Below the pieces are notes generated by a model. The model saw nothing but the letters and a program-made list of their open reading frames with translations, was not told the origin of the DNA and searched no databases. The position numbers were made by a program, and so were the translations under genes. Below are positions 25,916-34,700 of a DNA stretch of 46,685 bases, piece after piece (the first letter of the stretch is position 1; every line of letters begins with the position of its first letter). The stretch is from NCBI GenBank assembly GCA_900541785.1, contig UQKY01000012.1, forward strand, positions 1 through 46,685, written 5' to 3'. Source of the stretch: an uncultured Collinsella sp. (lineage in GTDB: Bacteria > Actinomycetota > Coriobacteriia > Coriobacteriales > Coriobacteriaceae).

Positions 25916-27823
25916 CTAGAGCTCCTTTTGCAGATAGAGTCCATGATCGTAAAAACCCAAATGGCGATAGTACTCGCGCGTACCAATCGCGCTGATCACG
26001 TTGATGCGCGTATAACCCGCATCCCGGGCAATCTCGCACGCACGCTCTACGAGCAGACGCCCCAACCCATGGTGCTGGGCCGCCTGGCCTTGATACCCCA
26101 CGCGCGCCGCCATGCCATAGACGTGCACCTCGCGAATCATCGCCTCGTCCGGCGTCGTCGGCAACTCGTCCGCATGCGTGGTGACAAAGGCGCGATCGGG
26201 AAGCGACAGGCGCAAAAAGCCCGCGATCTTGCCCTGCGGCGTCACCCACTGCAAAAAGCGCTCGCGCGTCACCGGCGTCTCGTACGCCACTTCCTCGTCA
26301 AGGGTCAGCTCATCCAAGTCGGCACCCGCCGTGCTGATCTCGCGATAGCGAATCTCGCGCACCGTCGCGCCTTCTCCACGAGCCGCCAAGCGGTTCTCAA
26401 CGAGCTGACGCAGGTTAGGCTTCTTGGTGCCCACCATGATGTCGTCGGAGCTAAAGTCACGGATCATGCGACTAATGCGGCAGAACGCCGGCGTCACCAC
26501 GATGTCGTCGGCCAGCACATCGAGCAGCTCTTCCTCGGTATAGGGGCGCCACTCGCCGCGCTCGTAGCAGCCCACCAAACGCGAGCCCTCGATGAGCGCG
26601 CACGGGTAGACCTTGACCTCGTCGGGCATAAAAGCGCCCTCGGTCATAAAGCGCTCGTAGTCGCGCTTGTCCCCCTCGGGCGTAGCGCCCAACAAGTTGA
26701 GCATAAAGTGCGCGTGGATCTTAAAGCCAAACAAGCGCGCAAGCGAAAACGCCCGCTCGATCTGCGCCACCGAAATGCGACGCTCGTTGATATCGAGCAA
26801 ATGTTGGTCGAGACTCTGAATACCCATCTGAATCTTGGTGCAACCCAGGCGGCGGATGAGCGTGAGGGCCTGCGGCGTTACGGCATCGGGGCGCGTCTCG
26901 ATAACGAGCCCCACCACGCGATGCTTCGCCGTCTCGTTGATGCGCTGCTGACGCTCAAGCTCCTCCATCGTTGCCGTCTGCCACTCGGCAGCCTCGCCCC
27001 ATGGCGTACCAGGGCCGTACAGACGACGCACCGCGCGGTTATAGCCACCAACGACAGCATCCACACGCCCCTGCTCGTCGGCAACGCCGGCAGCAAGCTC
27101 AGCCTCGTCTGTCGCAATGCCGGCAGCCCGATAGCGCTCGCGGCGCTCTGTTACCACCGGCGGCAGGGCATCGGCGGGAGCGTCATCGAGCAGGCGCCCT
27201 GCCTCGGCACGGCTGATGCCCGGACGCGCCAACATGGGGTTGGCCGCCACGCCGGCGACGGCATCGTCATTGAGCGCACGGAAAAGCTCCGACATAAACC
27301 ACGTTTGATACCCTTGCGGATAGTCGCTCCAGGTGCCACCGAGCACGATGAGCTCTATCTTGTCGGTCGCATGCCCCATCTGCGAAAGCGCGGTCAGACG
27401 AGCGCTCACCTGCAGATACGGGTCGAAGCAGTTTTGCTCCGCACGGGCACACGCCGGCTCGGCATGCAGATAGCTTTTAGGCATGCGCAGATCGTTGGGG
27501 CAAAACAGGCAATCGCCCGAGCACGGCCAGGGCTTGGTGATGACGGTAATAGTCGCCACGCCCGAAGCCGTGCGACGAGGCTTCATACGCAGCACCTGCA
27601 GCAGTCGACGTTCCAGCTCGGCATCGACATTCCACCCAGCCCAACGAGCCGGCTCCTCACGTTTTACCCGCTGGCAGAACGGCAGCAGACGGCGCTTGGC
27701 CAAATCGCGTTTGTCGGCACCTTCACGGCGCGCCTCGGCATGTATCAGTTTGACGAGCGCTTTGTCGTCCACGGTCTCGCCGCGACGCAGAGCCTCGAGT
27801 ATGTTCAAGATAATCTGTTCCAT
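25916..27823 (-). CDS. elp3: Radical SAM/GNAT tRNA uridine-34 modification enzyme, Elp3 family
   Basis: 635 residues with the two Elp3 domains. The N-terminal radical SAM part has CSGDCLFC near 100-107, and the C-terminal GNAT acetyltransferase part has YQGQAAQHHGLGRLL and an EYYRHLGF ending. Elp3 makes 5-carboxymethyl-type modifications at the wobble uridine using acetyl-CoA and S-adenosylmethionine. Bacterial Elp3 acts without the other Elongator subunits. The cysteine spacing here is Cx3Cx2C, shorter than in eukaryotic Elp3. ATG 27823 has GGGG four bases upstream. Confidence 0.9.
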   Translation of the reverse strand: MEQIILNILEALRRGETVDDKALVKLIHAEARREGADKRDLAKRRLLPFCQRVKREEPARWAGWNVDAELERRLLQVLRMKPRRTASGVATITVITKPWPCSGDCLFCPNDLRMPKSYLHAEPACARAEQNCFDPYLQVSARLTALSQMGHATDKIELIVLGGTWSDYPQGYQTWFMSELFRALNDDAVAGVAANPMLARPGISRAEAGRLLDDAPADALPPVVTERRERYRAAGIATDEAELAAGVADEQGRVDAVVGGYNRAVRRLYGPGTPWGEAAEWQTATMEELERQQRINETAKHRVVGLVIETRPDAVTPQALTLIRRLGCTKIQMGIQSLDQHLLDINERRISVAQIERAFSLARLFGFKIHAHFMLNLLGATPEGDKRDYERFMTEGAFMPDEVKVYPCALIEGSRLVGCYERGEWRPYTEEELLDVLADDIVVTPAFCRISRMIRDFSSDDIMVGTKKPNLRQLVENRLAARGEGATVREIRYREISTAGADLDELTLDEEVAYETPVTRERFLQWVTPQGKIAGFLRLSLPDRAFVTTHADELPTTPDEAMIREVHVYGMAARVGYQGQAAQHHGLGRLLVERACEIARDAGYTRINVISAIGTREYYRHLGFYDHGLYLQKEL

Positions 27824-27841
27824 GACCCCATTGTAAAGGCA

Positions 27842-27874
27842 AAGGCGCCGGAGCCCGTCACGGCTCCGGCGCCT
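27842..27874 (-). terminator. Terminator after the DUF4097 gene
   Basis: Long GC-rich stem of the form GGCGCCGGAGCC / GGCTCCGGCGCC with a five-base loop. On the minus strand it is followed by TTTGCCTTTAC, a modest T tract. It separates the XRE-DUF4097 operon from elp3. Confidence 0.75.
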
Positions 27875-27921
27875 CCATCAAACAGCGCAGCTATGGTGTA
27901 TAAGTCTTCGATAACCGCCCG

Positions 27922-28824
27922 TCACTCTGAATCAAATGACATGTCGCCCGAACCAACCTCAAAACGATACGTGGCGGACTTATCGCCATTATCGAATTCA
28001 AGATTCAAAATGGTCTCGCCGTCGTAGTCAAGCGGAAGGAAATCGCTCTCGAAGTCGCCGCTGCCCAAGGTGAGGCTCGCCTTAAAGCCCGTAGAGTTCG
28101 GGACCGTCATCTCCACATCGCCCGAGCCCACACTCACGTCCATCGACTTCGCGGGGGCCTGGTAGAGCTCGAACGTTACATCGCCCGACCCGACCTCTGC
28201 ACTAAGCGCATCAGTCACGCTGCCCGCAAACTCTACATCTCCCGCACCCAGGAAAAGGTCGAAACCATCACAGGTGACACCGGCAATCTGCAGATCACCC
28301 GAGCCCACGTGCGCGTTGATTCCCTTCAGATGTTCGGCAACACGGCGCGGCAGCTCAACCGTAACCGAGCGGTCAATTGCCTTACCGTCATCACTTCCAA
28401 ACTGAGAAACCTTGAGCGTCGAGTCCTCGACGGATGCGATGTTCTGCGTCGCGGCCTTGGAGGCATCCATACCATTGGCAACGCGTCCCCGCTCGATAAC
28501 GCGAGCCTTGTTGCCATCAACAACCTTGACGTCCACCGTAGCCGCATTGATATCGAAATCGAGGTAGCGAAATTGATCGGCATCAAAGGTCGCACTCGAA
28601 AGCTGCTGAGGCTGAGCGGAATATTTACCGCCATCGTTCATAAAATCGTCGTCATCAACCACATCGTCCATACCGGACAAGCCGGGTATAACATCGTCGA
28701 GATCCCACGGGCCATCAAAATGAATCAAAGTCCGCGAAACGCCAAAAACAAGCCCGATAATCAGTACAAACGCTCCGATGCCAACGCCCAAGCGTACCTT
28801 GGATTCATGCGAAAGCTTCATCAT
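27922..28824 (-). CDS. DUF4097-family membrane-anchored beta-repeat protein
   Basis: 300 residues with one membrane helix at about 12-30, an acidic linker (DDVVDDDDFMNDGG) and a C-terminal beta-helix-like domain. The domain has six near-regular GSGD or GAGD turns (VGSGDLQ, LGAGDVE, VGSGDVT, VGSGDVE, LGSGDFE, VGSGDMS), the hallmark of DUF4097. The domain probably lies outside the membrane and may bind a wall or lipid signal; the family's function is unknown. Its ATG overlaps the TGA of the upstream regulator as ATGA. A terminator follows. Confidence 0.85.
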   Translation of the reverse strand: MMKLSHESKVRLGVGIGAFVLIIGLVFGVSRTLIHFDGPWDLDDVIPGLSGMDDVVDDDDFMNDGGKYSAQPQQLSSATFDADQFRYLDFDINAATVDVKVVDGNKARVIERGRVANGMDASKAATQNIASVEDSTLKVSQFGSDDGKAIDRSVTVELPRRVAEHLKGINAHVGSGDLQIAGVTCDGFDLFLGAGDVEFAGSVTDALSAEVGSGDVTFELYQAPAKSMDVSVGSGDVEMTVPNSTGFKASLTLGSGDFESDFLPLDYDGETILNLEFDNGDKSATYRFEVGSGDMSFDSE

Positions 28825-29537
28825 TCATCACCCTCTTTGGCGATCGGGTCAGCGGTAGTCGCGGTAGCCACGCCAGCATCAACCGAAGCGGAAACATTCT
28901 GAGCCCTAGATGTCACCGGTGCCGAACCAACCTGAATATCCCCGCGCGCCCAATCACCATCGAGCGCACGCGCCACCCAGTGATAGATGGGAATCGTAAA
29001 GAAGATCAGTGCGGCAAAGGGGCCGGCACCAAACGGGAACATCAGCAAAAAGAACAGCAGCCAGCACACGGCCCAATACGGGAACGACTGGAACGGACCC
29101 TTCACCGGAGTCGAGCCAACTGCGCCGCCACTCGTCGCCTGCGCCGTAGCGGCATTGGCGGCCTGTGCACTCCAGCTTGCCGCTTGCGCCGCCTTGGCGG
29201 CGGCGTCACTCGCCTGTGTTGCCGCCTCGGTAGCGCGCGCCGCCGCCTCATGGGTGCGAGCGCGCTCTGCTGCCTCGGCCTCGCGCTGACGGGCGCGGTC
29301 CTCGTTCTCAAACTCGATATCGTCCTCGATCTCATCGCTCGGATTGAGCAGCTCGTCCAGGCTCACGCCATAGAGCTTGGCGAGCGAGATCAGGTTCTCG
29401 GTATCGGGCGAGCTCTCCGCGCGCTCCCATTTACTGACCGCCTGGCGCGACAGCCCTAACTTTCGCGCCAACCCTTCTTGGCTAAAGCCCTTGCTGCGAC
29501 GAAGGTCGGCGAGCCGCTGCGCAGTTTCTACATTCAT
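28821..29537 (-). CDS. XRE-family regulator fused to a membrane segment
   Basis: 238 residues. Residues about 8-62 are a classic XRE helix-turn-helix (LADLRRSKGFSQEGLARKLG then SRQAVSKWERAESSPDTENL). Next is an Ala/Glu-rich coiled coil of about 65 residues, then a hydrophobic segment around 140-180 that looks like two short helices. A DNA-binding domain tethered to the membrane, co-transcribed with a DUF4097 protein, suggests a one-component envelope stress sensor. ATG 29537 has a near-consensus AGGAGGAACC binding site. The frame extends to 29786, but that part has no start signal. Confidence 0.85.
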   Translation of the reverse strand: MNVETAQRLADLRRSKGFSQEGLARKLGLSRQAVSKWERAESSPDTENLISLAKLYGVSLDELLNPSDEIEDDIEFENEDRARQREAEAAERARTHEAAARATEAATQASDAAAKAAQAASWSAQAANAATAQATSGGAVGSTPVKGPFQSFPYWAVCWLLFFLLMFPFGAGPFAALIFFTIPIYHWVARALDGDWARGDIQVGSAPVTSRAQNVSASVDAGVATATTADPIAKEGDE

Positions 29538-29804
29538 GGTTCCTCCTATGTGATGCCAGCCGTGCCGCCGGACCGTTTTTGTTCTTAAGGCGCCTTGCAC
29601 AGTTAAAAATCTATCCGCCACCGCCAAAAGCATGCCACCTATTCTAGTGAGATTTTTGACAACCGGCGGTTGCGGGTGCATATGAGCTGCGGAAATGTGT
29701 CCAAACAAAGCAATGGGGCCTAGCTCAGTTGTCCCCGTTGCGGCGTTAACGGTAGTATGGTCATATTGTTTATACCGCACCGCCAACGGAGGGAGTTCCG
29801 CGCC
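29538..29804. other. Intergenic region between XRE regulator and methyltransferase
   Basis: 267 bp between divergent genes. It contains GGGGCCTAGCTCAGTTG at 29714-29730, which matches a tRNA acceptor/D-arm start, but no anticodon or T arm follows. TATGGT at 29756-29761 is a possible -10 for the methyltransferase. Nothing else is apparent. Confidence 0.35.
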
Positions 29805-30677
29805 GTGAACCGCGATTTCGCCTCATCGCTCATCCAGCTCAACAACACGTTCTATCGCGAGCACTCCGCCTCCTTTTCCGATACGCGCCAGGCCCCGTGG
29901 CCCGGCTGGGTGCGCACCATGGACATCGCGCTCGAACAGCTCGACGTCGCCACGATCGAGCATCCCGTCCGCGTCTTCGATCTCGCCTGCGGCAATATGC
30001 GATTCGAAAACTTTGCCGCCGGCGGCGCACTTGCCGCCAAGGGCGTCGACGGCGCAAACCCCTCGGCAGATGCCAGCTGCCCGTTTGAGTTCTATGGCGT
30101 CGACTCGTGCCAAGACCTGGCCATCGATGCACGCGGTCACGCCCTGCGCATTCCCAACCTGCACTTCCAGGAACTCGATGTGCTCGACGCCCTCATGAAG
30201 CTCAATCCCGCCGAGACACCCGATGTGCTTTTCGACGCCCCGCTCGCCGACATCTCGGTCTGCTTTGGCTTTATGCACCATGTGCCGTCGTGCGAGTACC
30301 GTGTACGCGTGCTCGACGCCCTGGTGCGCCAGACGCGCCCAGGCGGCATCATCGCCATCAGCTTTTGGGAGTTTATGAACGACGAGCGCATGGCGCGCAA
30401 GGCCGTTCGAGCCGAAGCCCGCGCCGAGCTCACCCCACCGTTTGAGGGTTACGATTCCGCGCAGTTTGAAGCCGGCGACCACCTCATTGGCTGGCAAAAC
30501 GACCGCCACGCCTACCGCTATTGTCATCACTTTGACGATCAGCAGATCACCGACCTGGTGCGCGGCGTCCGTACGTTCTACAAGAGCGGCGAGGTCCCCG
30601 TGCGCGAGCTTGAGCGTTTCCATGCCGACGGTCGCAGCGGAGAGCTCAACCGCTATGTGATTCTCAAGCGCCTGTAG
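29805..30677 (+). CDS. Class I SAM-dependent methyltransferase
   Basis: 290 residues with a Rossmann methyltransferase fold. VFDLACGNMRFENF near 55-68 is motif I, FYGVDSCQDLAI supplies the acidic motif II residue, and DISVCFGFMHHVPS is motif IV. The substrate is unknown. GTG 29805 with GGAGGG eleven bases upstream is the best start; the ATG at 29757 has no binding site and lies in the presumed promoter. It precedes the trmB-like gene by about 120 bases in the same direction. Confidence 0.75.
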   Translation: MNRDFASSLIQLNNTFYREHSASFSDTRQAPWPGWVRTMDIALEQLDVATIEHPVRVFDLACGNMRFENFAAGGALAAKGVDGANPSADASCPFEFYGVDSCQDLAIDARGHALRIPNLHFQELDVLDALMKLNPAETPDVLFDAPLADISVCFGFMHHVPSCEYRVRVLDALVRQTRPGGIIAISFWEFMNDERMARKAVRAEARAELTPPFEGYDSAQFEAGDHLIGWQNDRHAYRYCHHFDDQQITDLVRGVRTFYKSGEVPVRELERFHADGRSGELNRYVILKRL

Positions 30678-30750
30678 GCACCGACGACTCGCCGCCGAGC
30701 CGCACCGCGTCTTTCGGGCAAACTATGCCCACTCTTTTTCAACCCATTGA

Positions 30751-30772
30751 CGGAACGCGCAGCCATGCGTTC
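30751..30772 (+). other. Short hairpin upstream of trmB-like gene
   Basis: Seven-base arms GGAACGC / GCGTTCC with an eight-base loop, about 23 bases before the ATG at 30796. There is no T tract, so it may be an mRNA leader structure rather than a terminator. Confidence 0.35.
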
Positions 30773-30795
30773 CATACTTATGACCAAGGAGCCTC

Positions 30796-31635
30796 ATGGG
30801 AGCCGTCCACGTTCGCACGCCTAAGAACTTTGTGCTCGAGGAGCGCCTGGAGCGCTACGCCGATGCGATTGAGACGAATCCCGAGGCCTATGCCGGAGAT
30901 TGGCGCGAGGCTTGCGCGCCCGCAGGCGGCAAGCCCTTCGAGCACCTTCACCTTGATCTTGGTTGTGGCAAGGGAACGTACCTTGTAGAGCGCGCGGCCC
31001 ACGAGCCAAACACGCTCTTTATCGGTATGGACCAGGAGCCTATCTGCATCGCCTATGCCGCACAGAAAATCTGCGAGCAGGAGCTGTCCAACGCACTCGT
31101 CCTGCCCCGAGGTGCCGCATCGCTGCCGCAGCTGTTTGCCGCAGGCGAGCTCGATGCCATCACCATTAACTTTCCCACGCCACAGCCCAAGGCCAAGTAC
31201 GCCAAAAAACGACTCGTCCATGTCGACCATCTGATGCTCTACCGCTCGCTCTTTGCAGCCGGCGCTACCGTCACGCTGCGAACCGATAGCAAGCCATTGC
31301 GCGACTACGCCCTGGGGCAGTTTGCCGCGGCCGGCTACGACACGCTTTGGGTTAGTGACGACGTCCGCCGCGACCATCCCGAGCATCCCGAGACCGAGTA
31401 CGAGTGCCGCACGCGCGAGATGGGTGCCGCTGTCTATGGCATTTGCGCCACGCCCGGAGCGCAGCCAACCGACGAACAGCTCACAGTAGGCCGCGCGCAG
31501 GAGCAAAGCCTTGCCTGCTACCTGCCCGAAAACCTCGATGAACTCACCTACGTGCCTCTCGGCATGGAAGAGGCCGTCGAGAACTTTAAAAACCGCGCCC
31601 GCAAAGGCAAGAAACGCCTGCCGCAAGAGTCCTAG
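30796..31635 (+). CDS. trmB: TrmB-like tRNA (guanine-N7)-methyltransferase
   Basis: 279 residues with the TrmB layout: motif I HLDLGCGKGTYLVERA near 54-68, an acidic partner in FIGMDQEP, and the NFP(x)n-K-KRL segment. The segment reads NFPTPQPKAKYAKKRL, where most TrmB proteins have NFPDPWPK(K/R)RHxKRRL, so the conserved Asp and Trp are replaced. TrmB normally makes m7G46 in the tRNA variable loop. The basic C-terminus (KNRARKGKKRLPQ) fits RNA binding. AAGGAG lies six bases before the ATG. Confidence 0.75.
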   Translation: MGAVHVRTPKNFVLEERLERYADAIETNPEAYAGDWREACAPAGGKPFEHLHLDLGCGKGTYLVERAAHEPNTLFIGMDQEPICIAYAAQKICEQELSNALVLPRGAASLPQLFAAGELDAITINFPTPQPKAKYAKKRLVHVDHLMLYRSLFAAGATVTLRTDSKPLRDYALGQFAAAGYDTLWVSDDVRRDHPEHPETEYECRTREMGAAVYGICATPGAQPTDEQLTVGRAQEQSLACYLPENLDELTYVPLGMEEAVENFKNRARKGKKRLPQES

Positions 31636-31700
31636 GGGCTTCTGATGGTCGCGACGTCGGCAAACAAGCGCGAATAGGCGCCAGCGAACGACCCTCAAAT

Positions 31701-31823
31701 CTAAGTGAGTAGACTTTTTTGCAATAGCCAAGCACAACCCGCATAACCAATACTAAAACCGCAGGTAGAGCCCTTGTGCAAAAGCCATGTGCTCGCGACA
31801 TCGCAAAAAGTCTACTCACTTAG
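31701..31823. repeat. 123-bp terminal-inverted-repeat element, copy 1
   Basis: The left end is CTAAGTGAGTAGACTTTTT and the right end is its inverse, AAAAAGTCTACTCACTTAG. The interior holds GCCAAGCACA and ACCGCAGGTAGA, shared with the two other copies. It lies between the trmB-like stop and the helicase start. It has no open frame and no transposase, as expected for a MITE-like or structured-RNA element. Confidence 0.85.
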
Positions 31824-31944
31824 CTGGCAACCGCACCAAACGGCTGGGCAGAACGCCCATTTCCTGCATTTTCTCGCGCGCTGGTACCCCGCGCCGCCGC
31901 TACGCCATAATAGTTGGCGGACAAACGCGAGAGAAAGCAACCAC

Positions 31945-34626
31945 ATGGCACAGACCACGACAGATACCGCCGCCAGCACCGTCTCCGGCGCCGGCGCCGC
32001 CAGCTCGTTCTCGGGCGGCACGGGAACCGAAGCCGAGTTTGGCTCGCTCGGCGCGCTCTCCCCCACCTGGTGGGAGCCCGAGGATGGTAGCGAGCCCGAG
32101 CCATGGCTCACGCCCGATCAGGCCTTCGAACGTTTCTTTGAATGGACGAGCGACCGCGGCATTGAGCTGTGGGACCACCAAGAAGAGGCCCTCATGGATC
32201 TTGCCGCCGGCGATCACGTCATTTTGGGAACACCGACCGGATCGGGCAAGTCGCTTGTCGCGCTGGGCATGCTCTTTATGGGCATGGCGCAGGGCAAGCG
32301 CTGCTACTACACGGCTCCTATCAAGGCTCTGGTCAGCGAAAAGTTCTTCGACCTGGTACAGGTGCTCGGCCGCGATAACGTCGGTATGATCACCGGCGAC
32401 ACGCACATCAACACCAAGGCGCCCGTCATCTGCTGCACGGCAGAGATCCTTGCCAACGACGCACTGCGCGAGGGCGAAGATGCCGATGTTGGCTGCGTCG
32501 CCATGGACGAGTTCCACTACTTTGCCGACCCCGATCGCGGTTGGGCCTGGCAGGTGCCGCTGCTCACCCTGCCTCACACGCAGTTTATGCTCATGAGCGC
32601 CACGCTCGGCGATGTCACCGCGATCGCCGCCTCACTCGAGGAACACACCGGTGCTACCTGCGACTTGGTCGTCGATGCCCCGCGCCCCGTGCCGCTGAGC
32701 TACGACTACGTGACGACCTCGCTCGAGGGCACGGTCGAGCTCGCCATGCGCCGTGGAGAGGCCCCGCTCTATATCGTGCACTTTAGCCAGGACGCCGCCC
32801 TTGCGACGGCGCAATCCCTCGCCAACTTTGGCATTGCCAGCAAGGAGCAGCGCGAGGCCATCAAGGAGGCGGCCAAGGGCACGAGCTTCTCGACGGCTTT
32901 TGGCAAGATTCTCAAGCGCCTGCTCGGATGTGGCGTCGGCGTGCACCACGCCGGTATGCTGCCGCGCTATCGTCTGCTGGTCGAGCGCTTGGCGCAGCAG
33001 GGCCTACTGCCCGTCATTTGCGGCACCGACACGCTCGGCGTTGGCATCAACGTACCCATCCATACCGTGGTGCTCACCGCGCTCACCAAGTTCGATGGCT
33101 ACAAGATGCGTCGTCTGCGCGCCCGCGAGTTCCATCAGATTGCCGGTCGCGCCGGCCGCTCGGGCTTCGATACCGAGGGCATGGTCATCGCCGAGGCCCC
33201 GGAGCACGAGATCGAGAACGCCAAGCTCATGGCCAAGGCGGGCGACGACCCCAAGAAGCTCCGCAAGATTAAAAAGAAGAAGGCCCCCGAGGGCTTTGTC
33301 ACCTGGAACAAGCAGACCTTTGAGCGCCTGATCGAGACGCAGCCCGAAACGCTCAAGCCGCACCTGCGCATCACGCACTCCATGGTGATTAGCGTGGTCG
33401 AGCAGGGCGGCGACGCCCGTGCCCGCGTACACGACCTCATCGAGACGAGCCTACAGACCCCCGAGGAAAAGGCCAAGCTCGAGGTTCGCGCCGACGAAAT
33501 CTTCGCCACGCTCATCGATTCCGGCGTCGTCGTTCGCACCGAGGTGCCGCCCGCACCCGACGCCCCGACTGACGCCGCACCAGACATCGACTATGCACTG
33601 ACGGTCGATCTGCCCGAGGACTTTGCGCTCGATCAGCCGCTCTCGCCGTTTTTGCTTGCCGCGCTGGAGCTGCTCGACCCCGAGAGTGAGACCTATACCA
33701 TGGACCTCATCTCGATGGTCGAGGCTACGCTCGAGGACCCCAAGCAGGTATTGCGCGCACAGGAGCGCGCCGCGCGCGACCGCGCGATGGCCGAAATGAA
33801 GGCTGACGGCATCGAATATGAAGAACGCCTGGAGCGCATCCAGGATGTCACCTACGAAAAGCCGCTCGAGGATTTACTCGATGCCGCCTTCGACAAGTAC
33901 TGTCAGGAAGTACCCTGGGCCAACGACTATCAGCTCTCGCCCAAGAGCGTCCTGCGCGACATGCTGGAGAGCGCGAGCGACTTTAAGGGCTATATCCAAA
34001 AGCTCGGCATCGCCCGCTCCGAGGGCATTTTGCTGCGTTACCTGGCAGAGGCTTACCGTTCACTCGACCGCACCGTGCCCATCGAGAAGCGCGACGAGCG
34101 CCTGCGCGACATTATCTCGTGGCTGGGCTTTGTGGTGCGCTCGGTCGACTCGAGCCTAGTGGACGAGTGGGAGAACGCCGGCAACCCGGCAGCCCTCGAC
34201 ACTGCGCCGCCGCAGGGCATCGACGAGGTCGTGGCGGACCGTCGCGGCTGCACGCTGCTGGTGCGCAACGCACTCTTCCGCCGCGTAACCCTTGCAGCCC
34301 GCGGACACGTTCGCGACTTGGGCGAGCTCGACGACGACTGGGGCATGAGCGAGATCCGCTGGCAAAAAGCACTCGACGCTTACCACGAGCAGCACGAGGA
34401 AATCCTCACCGACGGAGATGCCCGCAGCGCCGCGATGTTTTCCATCGATGAATCCGACGAGAAGACCGATCACGTGTGGCACGTGCACCAGATCTTTGCC
34501 GACGAAGATGGCGACCACGACTTTGGCATCATGGGCGATGTCGATCTGGATGCCACGCAAGATGGCGGCGAGGTCATCTTCAAAAACTACCGCGTCGGCT
34601 TTATTGAGGACCTGCTCGAAGACTAG
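31945..34626 (+). CDS. Ski2/Mtr4-like DEAD/DEAH helicase with DUF3516 C-terminus
   Basis: 893 residues. The SF2 core has GTPTGSGKS (about 95-103), MDEFHYFAD (DEFH, near 186), MSATLGD, GTDTLGVGINVP and QIAGRAGRSGFD near 397. The 450-residue C-terminal part matches the actinobacterial DUF3516 extension. A Ser/Ala/Gly-rich N-terminal 35 residues is likely disordered. Role: RNA (or DNA) unwinding, probably RNA turnover by analogy with Ski2. ATG 31945 is chosen on the start of similarity; its binding site GAGAGAAAG is weak. Extension upstream would enter the 123-bp repeat and is not real. Confidence 0.88.
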   Translation: MAQTTTDTAASTVSGAGAASSFSGGTGTEAEFGSLGALSPTWWEPEDGSEPEPWLTPDQAFERFFEWTSDRGIELWDHQEEALMDLAAGDHVILGTPTGSGKSLVALGMLFMGMAQGKRCYYTAPIKALVSEKFFDLVQVLGRDNVGMITGDTHINTKAPVICCTAEILANDALREGEDADVGCVAMDEFHYFADPDRGWAWQVPLLTLPHTQFMLMSATLGDVTAIAASLEEHTGATCDLVVDAPRPVPLSYDYVTTSLEGTVELAMRRGEAPLYIVHFSQDAALATAQSLANFGIASKEQREAIKEAAKGTSFSTAFGKILKRLLGCGVGVHHAGMLPRYRLLVERLAQQGLLPVICGTDTLGVGINVPIHTVVLTALTKFDGYKMRRLRAREFHQIAGRAGRSGFDTEGMVIAEAPEHEIENAKLMAKAGDDPKKLRKIKKKKAPEGFVTWNKQTFERLIETQPETLKPHLRITHSMVISVVEQGGDARARVHDLIETSLQTPEEKAKLEVRADEIFATLIDSGVVVRTEVPPAPDAPTDAAPDIDYALTVDLPEDFALDQPLSPFLLAALELLDPESETYTMDLISMVEATLEDPKQVLRAQERAARDRAMAEMKADGIEYEERLERIQDVTYEKPLEDLLDAAFDKYCQEVPWANDYQLSPKSVLRDMLESASDFKGYIQKLGIARSEGILLRYLAEAYRSLDRTVPIEKRDERLRDIISWLGFVVRSVDSSLVDEWENAGNPAALDTAPPQGIDEVVADRRGCTLLVRNALFRRVTLAARGHVRDLGELDDDWGMSEIRWQKALDAYHEQHEEILTDGDARSAAMFSIDESDEKTDHVWHVHQIFADEDGDHDFGIMGDVDLDATQDGGEVIFKNYRVGFIEDLLED

Positions 34627-34644
34627 CCGGGCGCAATGGAACGA

Positions 34645-34684
34645 AGCGGGGCCGCTGGCAACATCGCCAGCGGCCCCGCTTTTG
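34645..34684 (+). terminator. Terminator after the DUF3516 helicase
   Basis: Perfect 15-base stem AGCGGGGCCGCTGGC / GCCAGCGGCCCCGCT with a six-base loop, then TTTT. It sits between convergent genes and favours the plus strand. Confidence 0.9.
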
Positions 34685-34700
34685 TGCGATACGCTATCCC

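Noticed and set aside
25022..28027. Plus-strand open frame of about 1000 codons
   Set aside because: It lies fully antisense to the SpeE-like gene and elp3, which both have clear domains and binding sites. Composition is Arg/His/Gln-rich without any motif, as expected for a GC-rich shadow frame.
29714..29730. tRNA-like sequence GGGGCCTAGCTCAGTTG
   Set aside because: Matches an acceptor and D-arm start, but no anticodon arm, T arm or matching 3' acceptor strand follows. It could be a chance match or an old fragment.
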